From positions 806,001-870,000 of the forward strand of contig OZ037930.1 in the NCBI GenBank assembly GCA_964035575.1: a DNA stretch of 64,000 nucleotides, read 5' to 3'. Below are positions 23,579 to 33,716 of this stretch, piece by piece. The notes under the pieces were generated by a model. The model worked only from the letters and a program-made list of their open reading frames with translations. It was not told the DNA's origin and searched no databases. The position numbers and the translations under genes were made by a program. The stretch is from Rhynchopus sp. YZ270_cl-10. Lineage: Eukaryota > Euglenozoa > Diplonemea > Diplonemida > Diplonemidae. The stretch's first letter is position 1, and each line of letters begins with the position of its first letter.

Positions 23579-23774
23579 AAAAATATGCTCAAGTATCGCC
23601 CTCTCTCTTTGGTGTCAACAAAAAAAAATAAAATAAAAAAGAGCGAGAGAGGGAAGGAACAGAGCGAAGAGGTGATGGGGGGGGGGGGGAGAGGAGGAAG
23701 GGGAGGGCAAGCGCTGTCCAGGGTGTGTGTGTTACTGACACCAGGATCTTTTTTCGCAAAGGTAAATGGAAGAG

Positions 23775-23838
23775 AATTGTTTCATATACTAACCATTCTA
23801 CTGAATAGATGGTATAATAGGGTGCACTAAATGTACCC
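23775..23838 (+). repeat. H6 repeat, copy 3 of 3
   Basis: One T-to-C difference from the other two copies in 64 bases, in TACTAACCATTC. Confidence 0.8.
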
Positions 23839-24020
23839 AAGTGGAAGAGAAAAAAAATTGGGGGAATAGGAAATGTTGTGGGAATTGGGCTTTTTAAAAG
23901 AAAAATATCCCTAAACCCTTCCGTTCCCCCCAAAGACCAAGACCATTACCCCTGCTTGAAGACCCTCGGACTACGTAAAGAGGCCCCCCCCCTATTAGGG
24001 AAAGGAGGAAAAAAAACAAG

Positions 24021-24061
24021 GTTGATTTTAAATACAAAGCCCTCTCGTGAACAGTGTACCT
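24021..24061 (+). repeat. H5 repeat copy (short form)
   Basis: AAATACAAAGCCCTCTCGTG then AACAGTGTACC. Confidence 0.6.
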
Positions 24062-24147
24062 AAAAAAAAAAGGGGGGGAAGAGAAATTGAAAGTGCCAAA
24101 CGCCTCACCGTTCATCGGCGGACGCACTGGAAGAGGGGGGAAAAAAA

Positions 24148-24190
24148 GTTTCTGAGATGAACCTAAGCCTTTCGTGCTTAGACACCTTGT
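24148..24190 (+). repeat. H1 hairpin repeat
   Basis: GAGATGAACC, TAAGCCTTTCGTGCTTA, then GACACC. Confidence 0.6.
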
Positions 24191-24420
24191 TGAAAAATAA
24201 AATAAAATAAGGATATAAGCCGTGTTCAAGTCACCTTTAAAACAAAGTGGGAAGTAAAAGGAATCCCAAATACATTTTTTTTTTGTTTGGAAATATTAAT
24301 AAAGAAAAAAAACCAGTGTGAACTCGGGTTTTTTGGTGGTACAGAGTTGTTGAGATAAAACGCTAAGCTTCTTTGATTAGCCAATCAAAATGAATGAAGC
24401 TACAAAACAAACAAACAAAA

Positions 24421-24466
24421 GTTTGTAAGATGAACCTAAGACTCTCGTGCTTAGTCACCTTTAAAC
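24421..24466 (+). repeat. H1 hairpin repeat
   Basis: GTTTGTAAGATGAACC, TAAGACTCTCGTGCTTA, then GTCACCTTTAAA. Confidence 0.65.
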
Positions 24467-24690
24467 AAAGGTGTCATTATGCAACTTTAACATAAATAAG
24501 TACAAACAAAATATAACAAACATAAAAAGATAAAATATATGAGAACTTTTTGTCATTATCGGTGCTATTCCTGATTGAATTGAGCACACCATAAAAAATA
24601 AAGTTGGAGCAACAACAAAAAAAAAAAAACAAAAACATCGTCAAAAATCACCTAAATTTCCTTTTTAACAACTTTTTTTCCCCCCTTCTC

Positions 24691-25263
24691 CTACTCACAA
24701 TCATCAATCAAGGACATTACCCAGGTTGGTTCGTCCATCTCCCCAAGCTCTGTCTGCACTTGCGCCAGCGCCAGCTTTGCCGCAACCGCTGCAACAGTCG
24801 AGCCAGCTCCACCCTCAGCGTTGTCACCGTTCGACGACGACGCACAGCTGCCACCTTCGCTGAACGGTGTGGAGCTGGAGATGCTTGGACTCCGCACGAC
24901 GGGGACGGCTGCCTGGACCTGTGGCTGCACCTTGCTGCCCTTCTTCTTCGGGAGCACAGTGGTGCCCTTGAAGATCTGTCTCCTCGACGTCACGTAGGCA
25001 CGGTCCACGTGGATCTGGTTGCACCTCCACCCACTCCTGCACTTCCCGCTCTGGTGCAGCATGCACACATGAATGTCCTTCAGCTTTCCGGACCCCTGCG
25101 CGACAATGACGTCAATCGCACGGAAGTGCACCTCCAGCCCCCTGGTCTCCTTGACGTGTGCTGCGGCAACCTGCATCCTCTCCTTCGTCAGCGGATCGCA
25201 AACCTGAATGGACGACATGGAATCAGCCTTGAAGGTAGCAGACAGGGGTGCGTTGATCTGCAT
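24691..25263 (-). CDS. Small CCCH zinc-finger protein
   Basis: About 190 residues from the ATG at 25261-25263. One CCCH finger with spacing Cys-x7-Cys-x5-Cys-x3-His (Cys67, Cys75, Cys81, His85), a type that usually binds RNA. The rest is a basic segment after the finger and a Ser/Gly/Ala-rich tail with no second finger. The start is uncertain: just upstream, ATGAAACGCACACCCCAAAA ends at a CAG followed by GTACC, and a pyrimidine-rich run leads to ATGCAG, so a tiny first exon (MKRTPQNQ, near 25356-25333) could splice in frame to the Ile following the nominal Met-Gln. That donor, GTACCT, differs from the GTATG of the other introns here. Role by inference: post-transcriptional regulation. Confidence 0.75.
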   Translation of the reverse strand: MQINAPLSATFKADSMSSIQVCDPLTKERMQVAAAHVKETRGLEVHFRAIDVIVAQGSGKLKDIHVCMLHQSGKCRSGWRCNQIHVDRAYVTSRRQIFKGTTVLPKKKGSKVQPQVQAAVPVVRSPSISSSTPFSEGGSCASSSNGDNAEGGAGSTVAAVAAKLALAQVQTELGEMDEPTWVMSLIDDCE

Positions 25264-26179
25264 GTTTAAAGAGAAACGGAAAAAGAATAAATAGGGTGTC
25301 AAGAGAAAAGTCGTGTAGCGTTTTAAAAGGTACCTGGTTTTGGGGTGTGCGTTTCATAACTAATAGGGGTAATTCTTGCAGAATATGGCCCCATTGGGGG
25401 GTGTGTGTCGTGTGTTGGGTGAGGAGGACCACCTACTGCGATTCCTTCTGTGCATTTGGGTGGAGGGGGCAGGTCAAGAGTGTCGAGGGGGAAGCATTCA
25501 TTTTGGGTTTCCTTGTACTTGAGATTACCTTCTCAGGCTCAGAGTAGCGATGTTACACAACACAATCCTGAGTTCTTATTCTGTTTCTCTTCATGTTACA
25601 AGACCTGCGATGCAGGTGGATCAGGTGCATGGTTTCATTTTGTGTTTAGATCCAACATCAGCGTATCCCACCGCAGGAGCAGACTGAATGGTTGTTTGAG
25701 TCTTTTCAAACAATAAAAAGCCACAATCATGATCCCACCAACTGAGTGCTAAACTAAAACCATGCACATAAGATAATAAAGCAATGCAAAAAAATCTGCG
25801 GCGCGAAAGATTAACGTACAGTCTGTGGACACACGTCCCTTTCGCCAAGAGTGCACCAGGATGAGTAAGAAACAATACGTTCTACATAAGCTGACACATG
25901 CATCTCAACAAAAATATGCACCAAAAGAGGTAGGTGACCATTCCAGATCACGATACGATAAAAAGAATAAAAGAAAACAAAAACTGAGGGCAGGCAGTGG
26001 TACCAATAAAAATGGGTGTGGAGGCAGACAGAACACTCCTGCAATAATGGGAAAAGAAAACACGCGGCGCATCACTTGCCGCAGTTTTGAGAGATGCAGG
26101 TTCCTAAACACATATCCTTCATGAGCTCGTATGCTCATAAGTTCACACTGGTTCACATTCGGTTCAGATGCTGTACATC
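25264..26179. other. Intergenic region
   Basis: No gene seen apart from the possible mini-exon of the CCCH gene. The TAATAGGGGTAATTCTTGC repeat at about 25362-25380 overlaps the edge of that candidate exon. Confidence 0.5.
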
Positions 26180-27829
26180 TTAAACCCGCTCTTCCTGGTT
26201 CTCTGCTGTGTCTGGAGCTGTCTCGGCAGAGGGCTTCGCCGCAGAGCCCTTCACCAGTATAATAACAGTGATGGCGCCAACAATGACAACACCACTGACG
26301 ACGCTGATCGCGATGACTGCTCCCACAGGGAGATCGTCGTCGTCATCACCAGCATCGCCTGCAGGTGAGGATGTGCGGGTCGCTGGGGACAAGGTGCTTG
26401 GTGAGGTGCTTGGTGTTGTGCTTGTCGGTACCCCAGGTGGCGCGTTGCATCCCCACGCAAAGGCGGCAGAGCCACAGCGACCATCCGCACAGCCACGTCC
26501 ACTGATGCTCATGGACACAGGACCACGTGTTGTCATGGAGAGGTTGTTCAGCAGTCCGCTCCTCATGTACCCCGTGTAGGTGTGGAACGCTGTGTGCGTC
26601 GTGTTCTCAATCGAGAAGTTGCCGAAGAAGTCGAGTGCGCTCAGCGACACCTGGAACGTTCCGTAGCAGCTCACACTCCAGCACCGCTCCACCCCTGCTG
26701 CAGGCACCGGCACGCTCACAGTACCGTTCTCAACACTGTCCGCAACAGGGGTGCACGTCTTCTTCACCTTCGGAGGAAGGCAGGTGTAGTCGAATTCAAA
26801 CCCAAGACCATTACCACTGCGCTGGCTTGCAAACTCCACCAACAGAGGTCCGCTGAAGGTGTCTGTGCCGTTGTAGATACCTGAAGCATGCAGCATGCGG
26901 CTGTGTGTACCATTGGGACGCACCTCGTACATGCTGACGTAGTCCGAGGTGTGTGTGTCGAACGACGTCCACGTGATCTCCACTCCATCTTCACACGGAA
27001 GCTGCCAGCACACAGACTCGCTGTGGTCGTAGTTCATATGCGTTACAGATCCAGTTGCACCGTCCAACACAGCCTTGCTGCTGCACGTCACCTCCTGTGT
27101 GGAGGGAAGTGCTGGGTTGTATGCCCAGTACATGAAGGTGTTCCGTGGGGCGGGCACATTGCATCCGTACGAGAAGAACGCCCAGTTGCCGTTTGCGGTG
27201 TATTCACCATAGCTCAGGGTCGTGACACGCACATCCCCTGAGACGTTGAGAGTGATGAGCCCTGTGTGGCGCGAGTTCCCGCCCGGTGTTGCGTACAGCA
27301 CCTGGGAGAGGTTCCACACAGCAAACTCACCGACGAAGTTCACACTGTAGAACAGCTCAAGCGTGCCTTGGCAGTAGAGGTTCCTGCAGTCCCACTCACT
27401 TGGGTTGTAGATGTTGATGTCCGCACGCACGGTGTTGGTTGCCCCGTCTACGTCCTGGCAGGTCGCATCCGAACTCGGGAGGCATTTGTAGTCAAACTCA
27501 AACCCACCTTCTGTTGCGTTCCGTTCAAATGTCACAAGCAGCGGCCCTTCCAGCACAGTCACATCCTGGCCGTGGTCGCCCATCCTGGAAAACGCTGGGT
27601 ACGCCAGGTTGTCCATCTTGTAGATGAACACATAGTCCGTGGACTGGTAGTACGTCCACATGATCTGCACGTCACCGCTGCAGTCAATCGTCCACTCCTC
27701 GCACGGCGAGGACAACGAGCTCACAGTCCCATCTGCTGTCAGGTTCGCATTGCAGTCTGCAGTTTGTTCACCTGCAGCAGCTGTCGTGGTCAGGAGGAAC
27801 ACACAGAGGCTCGCGAAGACTCTCATCAT
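26180..27829 (-). CDS. Type I membrane protein with four CUB-like domains
   Basis: Predicted cell-surface protein of 549 residues in a single exon. Signal peptide at 1-20. Four extracellular units of about 110 residues, each with two to four cysteines, in an A-B-A-B order: units one and three (about 25-118 and 248-352) share GPLLV and FEFDY.CLP, units two and four (about 123-225 and 358-465) share a WGCN/YGCN ending. The pattern of paired cysteines and aromatic beta-strand residues resembles CUB-like domains; the exact family is my inference. A Thr/Ser/Pro-rich stalk (466-495), an Asp run (495-499), one membrane helix (501-527) and a short acidic tail follow. Many Asn-x-Ser/Thr sites suggest glycosylation. 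ATG is doubled at the start. Ligand unknown. Confidence 0.85.
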   Translation of the reverse strand: MMRVFASLCVFLLTTTAAAGEQTADCNANLTADGTVSSLSSPCEEWTIDCSGDVQIMWTYYQSTDYVFIYKMDNLAYPAFSRMGDHGQDVTVLEGPLLVTFERNATEGGFEFDYKCLPSSDATCQDVDGATNTVRADINIYNPSEWDCRNLYCQGTLELFYSVNFVGEFAVWNLSQVLYATPGGNSRHTGLITLNVSGDVRVTTLSYGEYTANGNWAFFSYGCNVPAPRNTFMYWAYNPALPSTQEVTCSSKAVLDGATGSVTHMNYDHSESVCWQLPCEDGVEITWTSFDTHTSDYVSMYEVRPNGTHSRMLHASGIYNGTDTFSGPLLVEFASQRSGNGLGFEFDYTCLPPKVKKTCTPVADSVENGTVSVPVPAAGVERCWSVSCYGTFQVSLSALDFFGNFSIENTTHTAFHTYTGYMRSGLLNNLSMTTRGPVSMSISGRGCADGRCGSAAFAWGCNAPPGVPTSTTPSTSPSTLSPATRTSSPAGDAGDDDDDLPVGAVIAISVVSGVVIVGAITVIILVKGSAAKPSAETAPDTAENQEERV

Positions 27830-28005
27830 TTCGTGTACGCTTTCAAGAAAATATGATTCTGGAACATTTTGTGTAGGAGGGTGTGTCTTTTGGGGAAACT
27901 TGCAAAGATATAATTTGGGCTATTTTTTTTGTGTAAAATTTAAGATGAACCAATCGGGTAAGTTTGGCCCGAGACTTTTGTATGACCCGAAAAGGACAAG
28001 AAAAA

Positions 28006-28060
28006 AAGTGAAGTTGATAGTGCAAACGCCTCTGGGACGCAGGCACTGACACTCCGCGGG
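28006..28060 (+). repeat. H2 repeat copy
   Basis: Same 55 bases as 22864-22918, 5 kb away, lying just upstream of the CUB-like gene. Confidence 0.8.
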
Positions 28061-28070
28061 AGAAAAAAAA

Positions 28071-28104
28071 CTTGAAATACAAATCCCCCTCACTGTGCAC
28101 CAAC
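28071..28104 (+). repeat. H5 repeat copy (partial)
   Basis: CTTGAAATACAAATCCCCCTC then ACTGTGCACC, 10 bp after an H2 copy. Confidence 0.45.
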
Positions 28105-28278
28105 CTGGAGACTAAAGAGAACAGTTGAAAGTGCAAACTGACTCACAACTATAAATTCTAATTACATTGCACCCAAAAAAAAAGCAACGCTGAGAAAACG
28201 ACACCTCCACCTACCCTCCCTATGCAGCCTCCCTCAGATAAAAAATCACAAAACCCACCCCCAAAAAAAAAAAAAACC

Positions 28279-29289
28279 TCACCAATCGGGCACTCCATCG
28301 TCACTATCTACCGCCCCACCGATGAGCCCTTCCAGCCCTGAGAACGGTGCATGGTGTCCTCCACTCACTCCACCCATTGCAAACCCTGGAGGCAGCGCTG
28401 CACCCAACTCCATCCCCATACTACCCCCTACTCCACCCCCTTCCATGCCTCCAGCAGGCACATCACCCTCCTCCAACTCCGTTGGGTACACATCCACCTC
28501 AAAGATGCTTTCCCCATGGGTGTCTAGCCCCTCTGCTGCGTCCACGTCTTCACCCTCATCACCTTCCTCCACCTCTAACCCCTGCGATTCTTCACCAATA
28601 AAGAAGGGCTGTTCAGGTCTTGGGGTGCTGTCTGCAAGGACCGTAGCGCTGGAGACCATTCCTGGAACAATGTGGGTCCCCTTTGCCTTTCTTTTGGGTG
28701 CCTGGCAGGTTTTGAGCATGCGGAGCAGGGAGGTGGCGGGACTTTGTGGGGTGGAGGGGTATGCTGCGGGGGTGGTGCGTGCCGGGGCGGCTCGGCTGTT
28801 GCGTTGCAGAACCCGGCGGCGGTGTGGTGTAGGGGGTGGGAACATCGCTGCCAGGTCGATGTTGTCCTCACGGCCCCGCCCGCTGCGCTTCCTCCCACGG
28901 CTCTGCCCTCCCATCGCCGCGTCAGATGATGCAGCAAAGGTTACCGACCGCCCCTCTGTGTTCGCAGACACAGGACGCACCACCTCAACAGCCATTGCCT
29001 TCCATTCGGGGTTTCCTGCAGACTCTCTATGACCTACTTCGGCGCGGGCACCACCGGTCCAACGAAGCATTGGGAGGGGAGGGGGAGAGGAAGAGGAGAG
29101 AACCTTGGTGGGAGTGTAGGGGAGGATGAGGGGGGGCGCGTGAAGCCGAAACCACACTTGTGTCGGAGACAAAAAACCTGATGAAGGAGTGTGGCTAGAT
29201 GTGAAAATACGGCGAACTGCGGCACCCCGGCCAACCAGCTCAAAGGCTGAGGAATAACAAAATATATATTCTGCCCTAAAAGCAGTCAT
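28279..29289 (-). CDS. Unrecognised acidic low-complexity protein
   Basis: Open frame of about 336 residues from the ATG at 29289. I do not recognise it. The first 110 residues look poorly conserved and may be untranslated or intronic; a TCTGCAG after a long pyrimidine run near 29020 is a possible acceptor. The body has a basic stretch (RGRKRSGRGRED), a Pro/Thr segment, an acidic segment (EVEEGDEGEDVD) and a Gly/Met-rich tail ending VDSDDGVPDW. The composition suggests a disordered nuclear or regulatory protein; no catalytic motif. It could pair with the ORF at 30975-32042 as exons of one gene, but I see no convincing join. Confidence 0.5.
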   Translation of the reverse strand: MTAFRAEYIFCYSSAFELVGRGAAVRRIFTSSHTPSSGFLSPTQVWFRLHAPPLILPYTPTKVLSSSSPPPLPMLRWTGGARAEVGHRESAGNPEWKAMAVEVVRPVSANTEGRSVTFAASSDAAMGGQSRGRKRSGRGREDNIDLAAMFPPPTPHRRRVLQRNSRAAPARTTPAAYPSTPQSPATSLLRMLKTCQAPKRKAKGTHIVPGMVSSATVLADSTPRPEQPFFIGEESQGLEVEEGDEGEDVDAAEGLDTHGESIFEVDVYPTELEEGDVPAGGMEGGGVGGSMGMELGAALPPGFAMGGVSGGHHAPFSGLEGLIGGAVDSDDGVPDW

Positions 29290-29599
29290 GCGACAAGTCA
29301 ATCAAATTAATCAAAGACGGTAATATCTATCGTGATCTCCCAACCCGCAGCGAAGCTGCTCCGCTTTAGCGGGTTTCAGAGGGAGGGAGGAGAGGGAGGA
29401 GAAGGGGGAGGGTGGAATAGAGAGAAGTTGGGGGAAGGTTGGGTTGGTGTGAGCGGTTGTTTGTTGTGAGGGAGGAGGAGGAGGAGGGGAAAATGACACA
29501 ACTGCTGAGAGAGTGTGAACACAACCCACTCTAGTAGAAAAGAAAGCAGAACAAACCGCAAAAAAGAAAAGGGGGGGGATACAGTCTGCAGACTAAGGA

Positions 29600-30075
29600 T
29601 TGGGGGGTCTGGTAAGTAATTAATTAAATGGCTAGTCTGCACGGGGTTTCGTAACCAACAATACAGGCGAAAACGCCGTTATTTGCATTTTTGAGCCAAT
29701 CCCAGTCAGTGGTGGGGTCAATCTGGAAAAATGGACAAAATTTTAATGACTTAAATTTTGGACAATATGAGCCCGGTCACTAATAGCTGGGGCCGATTTT
29801 CGGCCAAAAAATTCCTCAAAATCCGGGTTTGTAATATTGACTTCACCTTCGGTTACCCTACAGCGGGGGGTGAAGGAAGGTTGTGGAAAAGGGTCCTTAT
29901 TTGCATTTTTGGGATCCGCCCGTGCAGTGGTGGGGTCAATCTCAAAAATTGGACAATTTTTTGACCACTTAAATTTTGAAAAATATGGGCCCGGTCACTA
30001 ATACGTGGGGCCATTTTTCAAAAATATCGGGGTGGTATGGTAAGTAATTAAATGAAAAAATTAGTCTGCAGTCTG
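29600..30075. repeat. Direct-repeat-bounded block related to hAT interior
   Basis: Two tandem diverged units (about 29680-29860 and 29895-30030) each contain CAGTGGTGGGGTCAATCT, GGACAA and CCGGTCACTAATA. The first resembles 770-870 inside the hAT element. The block is bounded by direct repeats with GGTAAGTAATTAA and TTAGTCTGCA near 29610 and 30040. Mechanism unknown. Confidence 0.5.
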
Positions 30076-30114
30076 GGGGGATAGGTAGGAACAGACTAAA
30101 AAAACAATATAGTA

Positions 30115-30241
30115 AGCTCTGATAAGTGAAAGGGCGAAAAGGTTTTTTTGATTGCTCAATTTCCCTGTTGGAGGAGGGGGGGTGATTGGCGACCGTATCG
30201 GAGGAACTATTTCTCCTGTTACGCTACACTTAGTAGGTATG
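30115..30241 (+). ncRNA. H8 structured repeat, copy 1 (candidate small RNA)
   Basis: About 125 bp shared with 56228-56351. Conserved segments include TGGAGG, GGTGATTGGCGACCGTATC and TAGGTATGAAA. Three stem-loops persist with changed bases: CCC/GGG; GGAG/CTCC (GAAG/CTTC in the other copy); and CTAC/GTAG with a different loop. No known RNA family recognised. Either strand could be the transcript. Confidence 0.5.
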
Positions 30242-30345
30242 AAATAAAATAAAAGGGAAGACCTCCGCACTGTTTTGTTGTGTTCACTTTGCTGTAAAGC
30301 GCGAACACAAAAAGACAAATAAAAAGAAGAAGGAACACTTGACAG

Positions 30346-30395
30346 ATGAACGTACCTCCTGTAAGAGGGAAGTTGAAAGTGCAAAAACGCCTCTG
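30346..30395 (+). repeat. H9-like plus partial H2 repeat
   Basis: GATGAACGTACCTCCTGTAAG, then GAAGTTGAAAGTGCAAAAACG and CCTCTGGG. Confidence 0.4.
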
Positions 30396-30974
30396 GGCAC
30401 AAAGTAAAAGGTTAAAACATGACACACAGTGCATGCGTCATCGTGTTCACAAATGCCCATGGGTGTTCGTCATAAATTGATTTTTTTCCATAATGCAGAG
30501 AACAGACGTTGTGGTTGAACAAGAGTGAACTATCCTGTAGTTGTGGCTTTGAAAAAAGAACGCTACAGCACGTACACATGGGGATCCCAATATTTTTTGG
30601 CCAAATTTTTGGTATCCCAGTCATCCCAAGAAGATGCACGAAATACTCTGCACGGATCAGCCAAACCCTTCCATCCCACCCACCCCCCCGCTTGGAACAC
30701 CACACCGAGGGAGGAAAAGGGGAAACAACAGAAAACCCCGCCTCCCAGCTCTCCCCAGCAGCAATATGCTGGGCATTGACAACCGTAGGCTCCCCCCCAC
30801 TTCCCCAACCTCCAACCCCCTCCCCCCCTCTCCGTGGCTCTCAGAAAAGTTTTTCCGAAAGACCACACTCCCCACACCTCACCTCAGAAAAGGGCGAGCA
30901 GACTCACGACTCTCTTCCATTCTTCCTGCAACCCCACCCCCACCAACCCCAATACCATAAGGAACGGGCAGTTC

Positions 30975-32042
30975 TCAAACAACCCGCTTTCTCCTCGTCT
31001 CCTCCATCCAGAGAGACGCGAAGGCGGCTGGTCCGAAAGGGCTTGCCAATGGCATGCCCTTTGCCGCCTGCACCACTGGGGCTCTTGGCGGTGGGTACCT
31101 CGCAGCACGCCCCAACGCAGTGGTCCAAGCCTTGCGGGATGGGGGCAGCTGGCAGGCACCCCCTCCACCCACATTCTGAGCATTTCCCACGAAGGACCCC
31201 GATAAAGCGTCGTAGTCAAGCCAGCAGTCCTCGGGTAGTGGCGGCGGGGTGTGGTGCTTAGCAGGCAAAGGCGGCAACGCTGTCGGGAGTGCATTAGGTC
31301 CAGAAGGGAATACCACAAGAGACTGCCGTGCACTGCCTTCCGCATTCGCTTCATTACCTGCGGGTTCGGGGAGCTGCAACATATACCGACACAAATCGGT
31401 GCGTCGGGAACGCACCATCTTACCACCCCCACCTCTCCCACCACCACTGGGCTGAGGCTTCGCCTTTCGCCCCATCTTCTCTATCCGCCGTTTCCACTGT
31501 CTCGCGGCCTCCTTATCGGCAGAGAATATTCGTGTCGACCCTACCTGCGAGATGGCCGACCGCGGCGCAAGCCTCGAACGTTCTGTGGTTTGTCGTGGCG
31601 CCTTGACCGGCTGTGTCTGCACATCGGGTTGCAAAGAACGCACCAAAATATCAGAGTAGAGCGGATGGCACGTCAGGAGACGGGATCCTGTGGGGGAGGT
31701 TGGGTTGCCTGATGGGGCGACATCCAGAGCGTCAATGTGGAGAAGGACGTGGACACAGTGTTTCGCTGTGCTGCAGGAGCCGCGAGAGGTGGTGGTGGTG
31801 GCTGCCGTCGTCGCTGTGGTGACAGCGGTGGTTTGGTTTGCTATCGTAGGATGTGCTTCATCTTCACCCATCTCGACACCACCAACAGCCCCCTTTGAAA
31901 CCTTTGCTTCACCTAGACCCTCTACTTCACCGCCCTGTTGTTCTATCCCACACAGAGTCTCTGGTGTCCCCAAGCTTCCCCCCCGAAGCTGATCATACGG
32001 AGAGCAGACAGAGGAAGAGGAAGCGGGCCGGGGCGAGGGCAT
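30975..32042 (-). CDS. Unrecognised basic low-complexity protein
   Basis: 355-residue open frame with ATG at 32042. No family recognised. An N-terminal Ser/Gly/Glu-rich part, a Thr/Ala run, a central His/Cys/Leu-rich patch, a lysine/arginine-rich patch (ARQWKRRIEKMGRKAKPQ) and a Pro-rich C-terminus ending TRRKRVV. The basic patches could be nuclear signals. It begins about 140 bp from the left edge of the retrotransposon array. Confidence 0.5.
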   Translation of the reverse strand: MPSPRPASSSSVCSPYDQLRGGSLGTPETLCGIEQQGGEVEGLGEAKVSKGAVGGVEMGEDEAHPTIANQTTAVTTATTAATTTTSRGSCSTAKHCVHVLLHIDALDVAPSGNPTSPTGSRLLTCHPLYSDILVRSLQPDVQTQPVKAPRQTTERSRLAPRSAISQVGSTRIFSADKEAARQWKRRIEKMGRKAKPQPSGGGRGGGGKMVRSRRTDLCRYMLQLPEPAGNEANAEGSARQSLVVFPSGPNALPTALPPLPAKHHTPPPLPEDCWLDYDALSGSFVGNAQNVGGGGACQLPPSRKAWTTALGRAARYPPPRAPVVQAAKGMPLASPFGPAAFASLWMEETRRKRVV

Positions 32043-32165
32043 TTGCTTTCCCCTTGCTGCTCCCCACCCACCTGCAGACTCTCTCTCTCTCTCCCCCCCG
32101 GAGGTTCTGTTTGTTGAGAGTGTGTTTTGAGAGAGGAATTGCTGATGGGGGTGTTTGATGTTTTT

Positions 32166-32686
<521 letters not shown>

Positions 32687-32718
32687 TGGCGTAGCAAAGC
32701 TACTTAAACAAGTTTACA

Positions 32719-33306
<588 letters not shown>

Positions 33307-33716
33307 TGGCGTAGCAAAGCTACTTAAACAAGTTTACAGTATGGGGGTCTCTTTAGGATAAAATATGGGGGGAAAGGTCTTTTTTGGTTAATAGCGCCGA
33401 AAAAACGGCAGCGAGGTATGTGGTCATGAGGGCGAGACTGGGGAAACACCCGTCGCTCGTGCCCTGACCTGTGCCCAACTTTGACGCCACACTGAGGTAG
33501 CGTTCTCCACGTGAGAAGCATAATCTCCAATACTGTCTCATGACAGAAAACAACTCCGAACACAAAAAATATGGCACGAAAAAACGTAACGTAGGTAAAA
33601 AACAGCCCCACGCGAAACACACGCACGAAACATCAAAAACAACAACCTTGACTCGACCATTCGCACTCCGACGACCAGAAAAAACAAAGCCACACCCTAG
33701 AAAATAGAAAAAACAT

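Larger units (their letters stand above)
22407..24690. other. Gene-free region with clustered hairpin repeats
   Basis: About 2.3 kb between the hAT element and the CCCH gene. It holds a poly-C run (22701-22722), H2, H3, H6, H5 and four H1-type copies. No supported gene. Confidence 0.6.
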
